Made by a program: the position numbers and the translations under genes | Part shown: positions 19,348-27,469 of the stretch, piece by piece | Layout of the letters: each line of letters starts with the position of its first letter | Position numbering within the stretch: the first letter of the stretch is position 1 | NCBI GenBank assembly: GCA_001642415.1 | Contig: LTDK01000031.1 | Location: 1-52,190 of the forward strand | Length of the DNA: 52,190 nt | Source: Nematocida ironsii | Lineage: Eukaryota > Microsporidia | Direction of reading: 5' to 3' | The notes under the pieces: generated by a model | What the model was told of the DNA's origin: nothing | The model's database searches: none | The model's input: the letters and a program-made list of their open reading frames with translations, nothing else

Positions 19348-21444
19348 TTATTCTTTTTCCTCCGCCCATTCTAATAGCGCCGTGTGTAAATCTTTTTGTG
19401 AAGTCTTAGTTCCTGGAGTGTGCACCAAGTAGTCCAACGCCAAATTGCCTTCGTCTGGAACAGCTACAGTCTTATAGCGCTGACTAATATGTGTAATAAA
19501 TAATTCGCATGCTTTAGATTTCTTAAATATATCTAATGCTTCAGGAATAGTTGAATGCATAGTGTGTTGCGCCTGAATGTACTCTTCTTCTTCAAATGTG
19601 CCCTCATGCACCATTAAGTCTGCACCAAATGAGAGATCTGCAAACTTAATATTTGGTCTTGTATCTCCAGAATATGCAAGAGAATATGCCATGTTATCTG
19701 CATACTCCTTAAGTAAAAAGCTATAGCTTTCATGTATGTGCAGCGCACTGCACATAGATAGTTTATATTTAAGTGTTAGCGCCTCTGGGCAGCTAAGATT
19801 CGGTTCAACTATTACTGGAAGGTTAATAAAATCAGCAAATGATACAGCATTACAGGATGCTTTGATTTGTAAAATAGCCTTTTTAATATCACACGCTGAT
19901 TTGTAGTTCAATGGATCTACAGTTCCAGTGTGTTTATATATATTTTGCTGAATTTTAATAACAAGCCTCTCTCTTTTTCCAGCTATACATATATACTCTG
20001 TGCGTTCTTTTTTATATACTTGAACAGACAAATCTGCGCGGTTTTGAATAAAAATACATGATGTTCCGTATTTCTCTAGCGCAGGAACTAAGCATTTGTG
20101 GCCAAATACAATTACAGCTGGATTACCAGCTAAATTACACCGGTTTAAAACACTAAGCGTTCCCAAAACATGATCAGCATGGCGGTGTGTCAATATTATC
20201 ATATTTAAACTAGCATAATTATATTTGTTTTGTATGCTTATCTTGTTAAGCTGTGTCCCCGTATCTTCACCACAATCAAAGAGAATTGCTCCATTCTGAG
20301 ATGTCATAAGAATAGATGATACATTTCGAATTACTCCAGGAACAGCAGCCGCAGTGCCTAGAAATACTGTATATGGCTTGCTAATAGGCAAATTACTGTT
20401 GTTAGTAGCTGAACTATTTCTTGATATTTCAATATTATTGTCTTTGAGAAAGACCTCTCTCTTCCACTGATTATGGATGGTAAGCTCATTATGGCTAGCA
20501 TAGTTTATAAAAGATTGGTCAATTAACACTTGACTATTGCGCAAATACTTTGTATGGCATAATTTGTACACACGAGGCCTAATTAGTGGTGTGTAAACTG
20601 GGCATATTTTATTGTAAAAGTCTTTAACACAATCTGCTTCTACTTCAGACTTTATTAGAATGTATTGTGCCACTTCTGTTATAGTTTTTGCTGTTTTGTT
20701 ATGCAATACTACTTTGCATTTTATTTCTTTTTCTACACTAATAAGCGTTTTATGCTCTATTTGAGTGTTTCTAAATCCTTCTGGCGCTCCTCTTATGAAT
20801 ATTTCTACTCTTTCATTTCCTGCAATAAAGGACTGTATGTCTTCTACAGATACTGAATAGTTCTCTGATAAGACCGTTATAACAACTATTTTAGGATACT
20901 TTATCTCTTTGTTTCTAAATTCATCTACAAAGTATTCCACTCCCTCTTTTACAATTCTGCCTGTCTTATTCAGTGTGGCGAGATCGCTTTTGCTAGATAT
21001 TCCTTTTTCTGCTGCCCTTTCTACATTAAAACTTGCTTTTTTATTTGGAAGTGTGACTTCTGTATAAACAAGCCCCTTTCTTTCTTCTATGCGCACGTCT
21101 GCAATTCTTTCTGGACTTTTGTTATCATACTTGCCAAAAAACTCTAGATTTCCTATACCCATTCCAACTTCTTGAATTCTTCTGGCGATTTTTTCTGTAC
21201 TTACATATTTAGTGTGCCTCTTTCCTTCGTGCATTGCAGTGGTTAGCATCCCGGATATTGCTGGAACTATTTCATACACACTGCATATGCAGATAACCTG
21301 GGCCTTTGATGACTTTATCTTGTGTCTTCCCATATACCGCTGCATTCCCTCAAATCCTCCTATTATAATATAGTTTGATGTTGTTCTGTTGATGATTCTG
21401 AGTGCAGTGCCGCCTTCTGTGGAGTTTATTGCTATTTGGTACAT
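19348..21444 (-). CDS. tRNase Z, long form (Trz1/ELAC2)
   Basis: tRNase Z cleaves the 3' trailer from precursor tRNAs so that CCA can be added. The 698-residue length and a degenerate, non-catalytic N-terminal half (about 1-340) mark the long eukaryotic form. The C-terminal metallo-beta-lactamase domain begins at FLGTAAAVP. It holds the zinc-binding HxHxDH motif as HRHADH (420-425), the YSGDTRP strand (the Asp ligand) and the terminal HISQRY motif with its His ligand. The start codon lies 39 bp from the start of the divergent eS8 gene, so the two must share a very short promoter region. Confidence 0.95.
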   Translation of the reverse strand: MYQIAINSTEGGTALRIINRTTSNYIIIGGFEGMQRYMGRHKIKSSKAQVICICSVYEIVPAISGMLTTAMHEGKRHTKYVSTEKIARRIQEVGMGIGNLEFFGKYDNKSPERIADVRIEERKGLVYTEVTLPNKKASFNVERAAEKGISSKSDLATLNKTGRIVKEGVEYFVDEFRNKEIKYPKIVVITVLSENYSVSVEDIQSFIAGNERVEIFIRGAPEGFRNTQIEHKTLISVEKEIKCKVVLHNKTAKTITEVAQYILIKSEVEADCVKDFYNKICPVYTPLIRPRVYKLCHTKYLRNSQVLIDQSFINYASHNELTIHNQWKREVFLKDNNIEISRNSSATNNSNLPISKPYTVFLGTAAAVPGVIRNVSSILMTSQNGAILFDCGEDTGTQLNKISIQNKYNYASLNMIILTHRHADHVLGTLSVLNRCNLAGNPAVIVFGHKCLVPALEKYGTSCIFIQNRADLSVQVYKKERTEYICIAGKRERLVIKIQQNIYKHTGTVDPLNYKSACDIKKAILQIKASCNAVSFADFINLPVIVEPNLSCPEALTLKYKLSMCSALHIHESYSFLLKEYADNMAYSLAYSGDTRPNIKFADLSFGADLMVHEGTFEEEEYIQAQHTMHSTIPEALDIFKKSKACELFITHISQRYKTVAVPDEGNLALDYLVHTPGTKTSQKDLHTALLEWAEEKE

Positions 21445-21483
21445 TTTTGTATTTTTATATTTTCAGTTTTTAACTCCCCTGCA
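21445..21483. promoter_or_regulatory. 39-bp divergent promoter region, tRNase Z / eS8
   Basis: Only 39 bp separate the two start codons. The stretch is T-rich on the plus strand and ends in CCCCTGCA directly before the eS8 ATG. Both promoters and both 5' leaders must either fit here or extend into the opposite coding sequence. Confidence 0.65.
21476..21483 (+). promoter_or_regulatory. C-rich element CCCCTGCA at eS8 start
   Basis: The element abuts the ATG. The same CCCTGCA precedes the eL33 ATG at 42037-42043 and is not seen before the other starts I inspected. C-rich motifs just upstream of start codons are described in microsporidia. Confidence 0.5.
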
Positions 21484-22017
21484 ATGGGACTAACAAGAAA
21501 TGGAGAACACAAAAGAAAAAACACGGGTGGAAAGAAATCAGTAAGGATTAGTAGAAAGAAGCACGCCATTGCTAGACAGCCAGCAAGCACAAAGGTTGGA
21601 ATAACCAAAGTAAAGCAGCTAAGAGTTAGAGGAGGAAGATACAAGATGAGAGCATTGAGATTAGCCAGCGGCAGTTTTACTCTTAAGACACACAACACCA
21701 CAATGAAGTGTGCTATTAACCAGGTGATCTACCACGGAAGTAACAATGAGTTAGTAAGAACTAACACATTAACTAAAGGATGTGTTGTAAAGCTAGACCC
21801 AACTGGTTACACCCCAGTAATAGAAAAGATTCTTGAGGCAGAAAAGGATATTTTGGACATTGATCCAGTATTTGTCGATGAGTTCAAGCAAGGAAACTTA
21901 TACGGAGTAATTACATCAAGACCCGGCCAGTCTGGAAGTGCCGATGGTCACATATTACAGTCTGAAGAGCTCAGCTTCTACCTCAGCAGAGTGAAGAGCA
22001 ACAAACAGAGAAAATAA
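21484..22017 (+). CDS. Small-subunit ribosomal protein eS8
   Basis: eS8 is a structural protein of the cytosolic 40S subunit. The N-terminus MGLTRNGEHKRKNTGGKK corresponds to the family's MGISRDSxHKRxxTGxKR. Further signatures are RQPASTKVG, the VRGGRYKMRALRL strand and SNNELVRTNTLTKG, the most conserved block of eS8. At 177 residues it is slightly shorter than yeast eS8 (200), lacking much of the central insertion. The open frame extends 16 codons upstream from another ATG, but the family N-terminus fixes the start at MGLTRN. The stop codon overlaps an AATAAA signal. Confidence 0.97.
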   Translation: MGLTRNGEHKRKNTGGKKSVRISRKKHAIARQPASTKVGITKVKQLRVRGGRYKMRALRLASGSFTLKTHNTTMKCAINQVIYHGSNNELVRTNTLTKGCVVKLDPTGYTPVIEKILEAEKDILDIDPVFVDEFKQGNLYGVITSRPGQSGSADGHILQSEELSFYLSRVKSNKQRK

Positions 22018-22018
22018 A
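22013..22018 (+). terminator. AATAAA polyadenylation signal overlapping the eS8 stop
   Basis: AATAAA includes the TAA stop codon itself. This matches the compact 3' ends known from microsporidia and implies a very short 3' UTR. Confidence 0.4.
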
Positions 22019-22595
22019 TAATGTGGTGCTTTTTATACTTATACTTTCTCTATTTATAGTTTTATGTACCGGTAAATCGCCATAAAAATCGGCATATGCA
22101 GAGGCTCTATTATGTATTATTGCATTATAGCGCATATTATTTATTTGCTTTTCTTTATATTTTTATGCTACCCAGAACTTTCTAACATACAACTGAATAT
22201 TTAGAATAAAAATTGCTGAGTATGGAGCTTATGGCTCAACAATGATATTACTATATTATTAAATACACAATATATTAAAAGAATGATTACACATGTGGTA
22301 TAGAAGTATTATTAGTGAATATTCCAATATTTTATTTCTATTTTAATTATTGGTTCATTTTTAACCATAAGAAATGATATAAAAGAATGATTTCCACACC
22401 ATCCGATACTATTACAGCCCATAGGAAGCACGCCAGTACCTACAATTCTACTTGTAAATTGTGGCCCATTACAATACTTGTGTATTTTAGAATATTCAGA
22501 GACTGATTGGTTGGTGTATAAATTCATTGGTTGATAGATTTACAATTAGATTGGTTAATGCAAGCATTAAAAAGTATCCTTTGCGGAGTATATAC
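22018..22595. other. Intergenic region
   Basis: AT-rich gap containing a possible stem-loop at about 22214-22243 (arms TTGCTGAG and CTCAACAA). A 71-codon minus-strand open frame (22312-22527) has an ATG but no recognisable family and is not called. Confidence 0.45.
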
Positions 22596-22769
22596 ATGAG
22601 ATTCAATATAGAGCACTTTCTATTTATAAGTATTTTTGTTATGGTCGTGTTTTCTATTTCTGCAGTCATTTCTGATACAACAGCTGCCCCTCCACCTTCT
22701 GCTGCACCAACTGTCAATAACAACACACCAAGCAACCAAGATGAAAATAATTCTTCGCAGAAGAAATAA
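22596..22769 (+). CDS. Small secreted peptide candidate
   Basis: From the ATG of MRFNIEHFLF the ORF gives 57 residues. A short basic/polar start is followed by a hydrophobic core (about residues 8-23, FLFISIFVMVVFSISA), then a mature part of about 30 residues that is Ala/Pro-rich (TTAAPPPSAAP) and ends Asn/Ser/Lys-rich. This is the layout of a cleaved signal peptide plus a disordered tail with possible O-glycosylation sites. The open frame continues upstream to an ATG at 22527, but that adds a polar segment that would hide the signal sequence. No family was recognised. Alternatives are a single-pass membrane peptide or a chance ORF. Confidence 0.42.
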   Translation: MRFNIEHFLFISIFVMVVFSISAVISDTTAAPPPSAAPTVNNNTPSNQDENNSSQKK

Positions 22770-22811
22770 TGTAGAAAATATTTCTCTGTACATAAATAGA
22801 GATAGATTAGT

Positions 22812-23813
22812 CTATATATAATCTATGTTGCTATAGTCTTTAGATTGAATATTTTTAATACCTTCATTATTAAGCTTTCTATTGCTGGCATCAAGAGTTA
22901 ACAAGGTTTTAAAGAGATTCTTGCCACACCCCGGTATATTTTCAAATAAATTGCTCTTTTCTGCCTCTTTAATTGGAATAAACCCGCCAAATGGGTACTT
23001 GCTTAACATTTCTTTGTCTTTTTTTGTTACACCTAGTTTAGTGACTATTTCTATTATTTGGTTCATTTCACAGTCTCCATTAAAGCAGACTTCATTATAC
23101 AAAATCTCCCAAAATGTGCATCCCGCTGCCCATATATCAACCTCATAGCCATAATCTCTACTGCCTATCAAAACCTCCAAAGGAACATAATGAAGTGTTC
23201 CAACAATCCCACTTTTACTCAAATTATCATTGTCTACCTCGATTTTTTCATGTGTATTATAATATCCATCACTCTCTATTTGTTTTATAATCATTTCTTT
23301 TACTTCATTCTTAAATATTTCTACTTTTTTTGTTGTGAGAAGTATTTTAGGATTGTTTTCATTCTCTTGTCTGCTATCTGACAATCTGTCTTTTTTTATG
23401 TATTTAGCTGTGCCAAAGTCTGTTATTTTTACACTCTCCTTGTGTATTAAGATGTTTTGTGGTTTAATGTCCCTATGTATTATTCCTTGGCCATGGAGAT
23501 AAGATAGGCCATCTACAATGCACTTTATTATATAGTACTTATATTCTGTTGATTGTATTGGAAATATCTCCTTTAGATTCATTTTATAGTACTCCATTGC
23601 AAACCATCTGTTATCTATTGAATGTATAGTAGAATGCATTTCTATTATATTTACATGGTTTAACTCTTTAAGTATTTTTATTTCATGGCTTTTCTTGTTT
23701 TTAACTATTTTTACAGCCATTTTTATTGGAATTTTATTTGATTCTTCGGTCTTTTCTATACAATAGATGGAAGAGTGATTTGTTTCATATATTTTCGTAC
23801 ATTTGGCCTGCAT
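22812..23813 (-). CDS. Serine/threonine protein kinase, CMGC/CDK-like, with activation-loop insert
   Basis: A complete kinase domain fills 333 residues. It has the VAIK-type Lys in MAVKIV, an alpha-C Glu in HEIKILKELNH, the catalytic loop HRDIKPQN, the DFG motif in ITDFGTAKY and the substrate loop GTLHYVPLEVL (PLE replacing APE). The C-lobe segment DIWAAGCTFWEIL and the GRK-like end are typical of CMGC kinases. The glycine loop is poorly conserved. Between DFG and PLE there are about 70 residues instead of roughly 20-25, so the activation loop carries an insert of about 45-50 charged residues. Which CDK or MAPK subgroup it belongs to is not clear. Confidence 0.85.
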   Translation of the reverse strand: MQAKCTKIYETNHSSIYCIEKTEESNKIPIKMAVKIVKNKKSHEIKILKELNHVNIIEMHSTIHSIDNRWFAMEYYKMNLKEIFPIQSTEYKYYIIKCIVDGLSYLHGQGIIHRDIKPQNILIHKESVKITDFGTAKYIKKDRLSDSRQENENNPKILLTTKKVEIFKNEVKEMIIKQIESDGYYNTHEKIEVDNDNLSKSGIVGTLHYVPLEVLIGSRDYGYEVDIWAAGCTFWEILYNEVCFNGDCEMNQIIEIVTKLGVTKKDKEMLSKYPFGGFIPIKEAEKSNLFENIPGCGKNLFKTLLTLDASNRKLNNEGIKNIQSKDYSNIDYI

Positions 23814-23878
23814 AGCGATAATATGGCAAAGAAAAGTTTTAATTTAAGAAAAATTAATTTGTATCTTGGCTAAAACAG

Positions 23879-24643
23879 ATGAAGTGCACCACGTGTAATA
23901 AAGAAGTTGAAAATAAAAAAGAGCACTATAAAAGTGCAATACATGAAGAAAACTCTAAAAGGCGATTGGCAGGCATAGAACCCATGGATAGTCTGGAGGT
24001 AAAAGAGTGCGAGAGCATAAGTGTGAAAAAGCCAGAGGCCAATAATAAACGGACAGAAGAAACTGGTGTATACGCGCTAAAGGAGAATGAGTGCCTATAC
24101 TGCGATGAGATAGTCAGCGGCGAATATATTGAGCATTTAGAAATACACGGGTTTAAACTGCTTCTTCCTCAGTATATAGTGAATGTGTGCGGTTTGATAA
24201 AGCATTTAAAAGAAAAGATTGGATACTGCATGTGTACTTGCTGTAATAAAAGATTCTCATGTATTAGCAAAGCACGCAGCCATATGGTATCAATGCACCA
24301 TATGAACTATATCAACACAGAGGAATATGACAGCTTTTATAGCTATCCAGAGAAGGGCATTGGATATGTTTCACAGGATGGAAGTGAGCTGTACTTGCCA
24401 TCTGGAAAGATTGCTGGGAACAAGAAGTACAATAAGTACTATGCACAGACACTGAGAGATATAGAATACTACCAAGATATGAACAAGAAACACACACAAG
24501 TGGTAACAAAAGAGGTACCAGAGCAGACAGAAGAAGAGAAGCTAAAGATAAAGCAGTTTACTCAGCGATTTGAGAGAAACAAACTCAAAATAGGAAGAAG
24601 CAATAATAATCAGAAACACTTTAGAGACGACTGGATGCAATAG
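23879..24643 (+). CDS. REI1/ZNF622-like 60S biogenesis factor
   Basis: The protein has three C2H2-type fingers. The first is right at the N-terminus (C3, C6, H16, H22), the second begins CLYC in the middle, and the third is CTCCNKRF...H. They surround the family block in which HGFKLLLPQYIVN is followed by GLIKHLKEKIGYC. The segment YLPSGKIAGNKKYNKYY and the C-terminal NNNQKHFRDDW match conserved stretches of Rei1/Reh1/ZNF622. In yeast Rei1 acts in the cytoplasm with Jjj1 to release Arx1 from pre-60S particles and probes the exit tunnel. At 254 residues it is much shorter than yeast Rei1 (393). A JJJ1 homologue lies 6.5 kb downstream on the other strand. Confidence 0.85.
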   Translation: MKCTTCNKEVENKKEHYKSAIHEENSKRRLAGIEPMDSLEVKECESISVKKPEANNKRTEETGVYALKENECLYCDEIVSGEYIEHLEIHGFKLLLPQYIVNVCGLIKHLKEKIGYCMCTCCNKRFSCISKARSHMVSMHHMNYINTEEYDSFYSYPEKGIGYVSQDGSELYLPSGKIAGNKKYNKYYAQTLRDIEYYQDMNKKHTQVVTKEVPEQTEEEKLKIKQFTQRFERNKLKIGRSNNNQKHFRDDWMQ

Positions 24644-25424
24644 GTATATTTGCTTTAGGTTGCTTTTTCAGTGTGCTATGAAATATTCCAAAAGTTTGCG
24701 AGCATATAGCGTATCTTGTTATGAAATATGAGTTAATATTTCAATTGAGTGCAGGGATGTGGGTTAAAGGAATTTAGGATGATTCATATGAGTAAATAGC
24801 TGTCTGCATATAGATTTGTAGAGATTGCATAATTTAAATATTCTGATCTAATTTGATTTTTAGTTATATTTTAGAGTATTTCTGATTATATTTAGAAGAC
24901 GAAGCTGCTTGGTACTATAATAGAGGATCGGCACAAAATAAATTTTTCTTTATTATTAAAAAATAATTATATAGTTATATGTATTTCGGGTTGTCCAATA
25001 CATTGCTTTTCTTATGTGAGATGATAAAGCAAACACTAAACACAGAGTAGCTCTATTTTAAATAGTAAAAAATGGTGTTTCTAGTGTACAGAAGTTTATA
25101 ATGAATTCGGCTTATATTGTTTATTTTAGATATTAATTGATAAAGTATTGTTTATTAGTCATTTGTTTGCACCTTCTCCTGTATATACCAACTTCTTTCA
25201 TAGTGGTCTTATATTTTGCGTCTTGTTATTTTTGGTATATGTATTCCTTACTTAAATAAATTATTTTGTGTGTGTAGTTTTGGAAGAATAAATACAAATC
25301 CATTCATATTATAAATTTATTTATATAAATTGTGTACGCATTATTGTATTATTTGTAAAATAAAAACATTTCTAAATAATTATAATAAAAATAGCTTAAA
25401 CCACAGTAGAGAAGATAAAAAGGT
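24644..25424. other. Convergent intergenic region
   Basis: AT-rich gap between the 3' ends of the REI1-like gene and the secreted-protein gene, with one near-consensus ATAACCCGAAA site at 24984-24994. Nothing else was recognised. Confidence 0.55.
24984..24994 (-). promoter_or_regulatory. ATAACCCGAAA-like motif, one mismatch
   Basis: TTTCGGGTTGT on the plus strand, in a convergent gap away from any start codon. Confidence 0.45.
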
Positions 25425-26981
25425 CTATTCCAAGGTAAGCGCATTAACAGGAGAAAAGTCATGGCAAAAAGTTGCTAACTCATCGACTAACTGACCTATA
25501 ATAATTTCTAGTATTACTATGACATCACACATATTCTGTAAGTTCAGAAAAGAATTTGCCATCTGTTCATTGCTTATGCCATCCTTTATCTGTAGAATCT
25601 TTATAATGCACATACTGATATAATCATCTACTGTGCAGAGATCAAAATCAAGTGAGATTTTTTCATTGTTCCAGCTATAAAACATATTAGTAAAACGCCC
25701 CAAATACCTTTTAAACACAAAAGAAAAAAACAATATTTCATCTGACAGATTGCAGTATATTATTTTATCATCTATATCTAAATTATCTAATATTTTATCT
25801 GAATCTTTTTCTAGTTTGTTTAGTGCCCATCGAATTTTTTTCCATAGCAGAATGTAATCATTAGATATAGGAATTTTTTTAACTAAAAAAAGCATTTCAT
25901 GCGTGTTGTCTATCTTTGCTTCAGATAGATTCAAACTCTTAAATGTCATGTCACAGCGCATAATACCATCTACAATAGCGCTATAGTATGCACTGTCTCT
26001 TTTAAAACATTTGTATCTAATTCCTAATAATGGCACTATATAGGATCCAATGGTTATAGTTTTATTGGATAAGAATAAATTAATATTAATATCATTTTTT
26101 CCAATCCTTTCATTTACAAGAAAATCAATATTAGAAATAAGCTGGTATACAACACTTTCAAATATATTGTACCAGGTCATGTGCCACTTGTGTGATAGAA
26201 TTATCTTGCATGACTTTGCGAAATAACATATAATACAAGAATTGTTTATACATCCAATCGGGCTTATAATTATATGATTAGTATCTTTTTTCATTGTATT
26301 CAATACAAAGGTCGATTTTGTGATTATTGTTTCCAGCGCGGTGTGGATGGTGTAAATATTAAACATAACACTCTTTAGCTCTCTTGCGGTAGCAAGAATC
26401 TTTAATAACATTTCATTTTTCTTGTTTATATCATATAGCTCGACATTCTTTATCCAACACAAACTTTGAATATTCACTAGTTCATTAATTAGCAGCTCGG
26501 CTTTCTTTAATGTTTCCTTTATCTTGACATCTGGTTGTATGTTTTCAATACGAGAAATAAGATGCTTTAGCTTTTTCTTCTCTGACATAGTTAACTTAGG
26601 TGAATTTTCATAAGCATGAATAAACAATGGCTGCATCTTCGATATATATGCAGTGTATTTGCTAACAATGCGCGCTATATTTAACACAATGCTTTGTACT
26701 ACAATTGATGTAGAATTTATGAACCTAATCACAAAATAAAAGTCTATGAATACATTCATATGTTCATCATTTGGAAATTCTTGCAAATATTTTATTGTAT
26801 CTTCATTTATCGGGGCAGTTTCATTTATTGTATGCATCTTGTGTATGTAGTACAGTTCATTTATTCTTAATATTGAAACAAAATCGGGCCCTACACCACT
26901 TTGTCCAAATCGCGGCGATATTGATGCCGCTTTAAGAGCAGAAAGCAGGGTCATAAAGAGTATTCCTTCATAAATTCGCAT
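25425..26981 (-). CDS. Large secreted or luminal protein, unknown family
   Basis: The 518-residue protein starts with a typical signal peptide (MRIYEGILFMTLLSALKA, cleavage near residue 18). The rest is predicted to be mostly helical, rich in Ile, Lys, Asn and Leu, with a Cys cluster (CINNSCIICYFAKSC) in the middle and no further obvious membrane span. Codons are more AT-rich than in the core genes. I recognise no domain. Its build (signal peptide, long helical body, AT-rich gene) resembles the protein at 48989-50923, but I could not align the two convincingly. In microsporidia such genes often belong to lineage-specific host-exposed families, which is inference here. Confidence 0.78.
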   Translation of the reverse strand: MRIYEGILFMTLLSALKAASISPRFGQSGVGPDFVSILRINELYYIHKMHTINETAPINEDTIKYLQEFPNDEHMNVFIDFYFVIRFINSTSIVVQSIVLNIARIVSKYTAYISKMQPLFIHAYENSPKLTMSEKKKLKHLISRIENIQPDVKIKETLKKAELLINELVNIQSLCWIKNVELYDINKKNEMLLKILATARELKSVMFNIYTIHTALETIITKSTFVLNTMKKDTNHIIISPIGCINNSCIICYFAKSCKIILSHKWHMTWYNIFESVVYQLISNIDFLVNERIGKNDININLFLSNKTITIGSYIVPLLGIRYKCFKRDSAYYSAIVDGIMRCDMTFKSLNLSEAKIDNTHEMLFLVKKIPISNDYILLWKKIRWALNKLEKDSDKILDNLDIDDKIIYCNLSDEILFFSFVFKRYLGRFTNMFYSWNNEKISLDFDLCTVDDYISMCIIKILQIKDGISNEQMANSFLNLQNMCDVIVILEIIIGQLVDELATFCHDFSPVNALTLE

Positions 26982-27469
26982 ATCTTAAAAAATTATAAAT
27001 TCTTATTTGGATTATTTATATTATACTTTCTGGACATAATTTCTATATAGCTGGGTTTTATAGCCGTGCATATATAAGAACAAATAATTCAAGATATTTT
27101 AGTAAAGTTCTGATTCTATTATATAAAATGATTCTATTTCTTCTAAAATATAACTGTTTAATAAATACGGTCACATTTATTTTTATACATAGCACGAATA
27201 TTCTATAGAATTCATTTTCGTTCTGGCGCTGACCATTGGCAAATAGATACTTGTATTAGTTATACCTAAGAACGGAAGTATAAGAGCGTGCTTAAGATAG
27301 AATAGAAATAATCTACTACGCGTTTGGCAACTGTGTAGTGTTTTTGGATACTATAAATTCTATTAGACCGCGTATGCTATATATAATATAGCGAACTTTC
27401 ACTACTAATTAGCATAAAATAAAAAATATTCAATATACCCCTTCTATCCACAACTTCTATAATCGAATA
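26982..27469. other. Intergenic region with structured, GC-elevated core
   Basis: Between about 27205 and 27400 the GC content rises above the usual intergenic level and several short inverted repeats cluster. TACGCG (27317-27322) can pair with CGCGTA (27369-27374), and GCTATA pairs with TATAGC around 27376-27392. There is no ORF. It does not fold as a tRNA by eye and lacks a GGTTCRA box, but another structured RNA is possible. Confidence 0.3.

Noticed and set aside
21445..21483. Possible intron with TTTTCAG acceptor before eS8
   Set aside because: No plausible donor with an upstream coding exon in the expected frame; eS8 starts normally at MGLTRN without splicing.
22312..22527. 71-codon minus-strand ORF with ATG and several Cys/Trp residues
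   Set aside because: No recognisable family, no signal peptide and no conserved motif; could be a remnant, but not supportable alone.
27280..27400. Possible tRNA around TGGCAACTGTGTAGTG
   Set aside because: A-box-like start, but no T-arm GGTTCRA and the outer stem is only six pairs; kept only as a structured-region finding.
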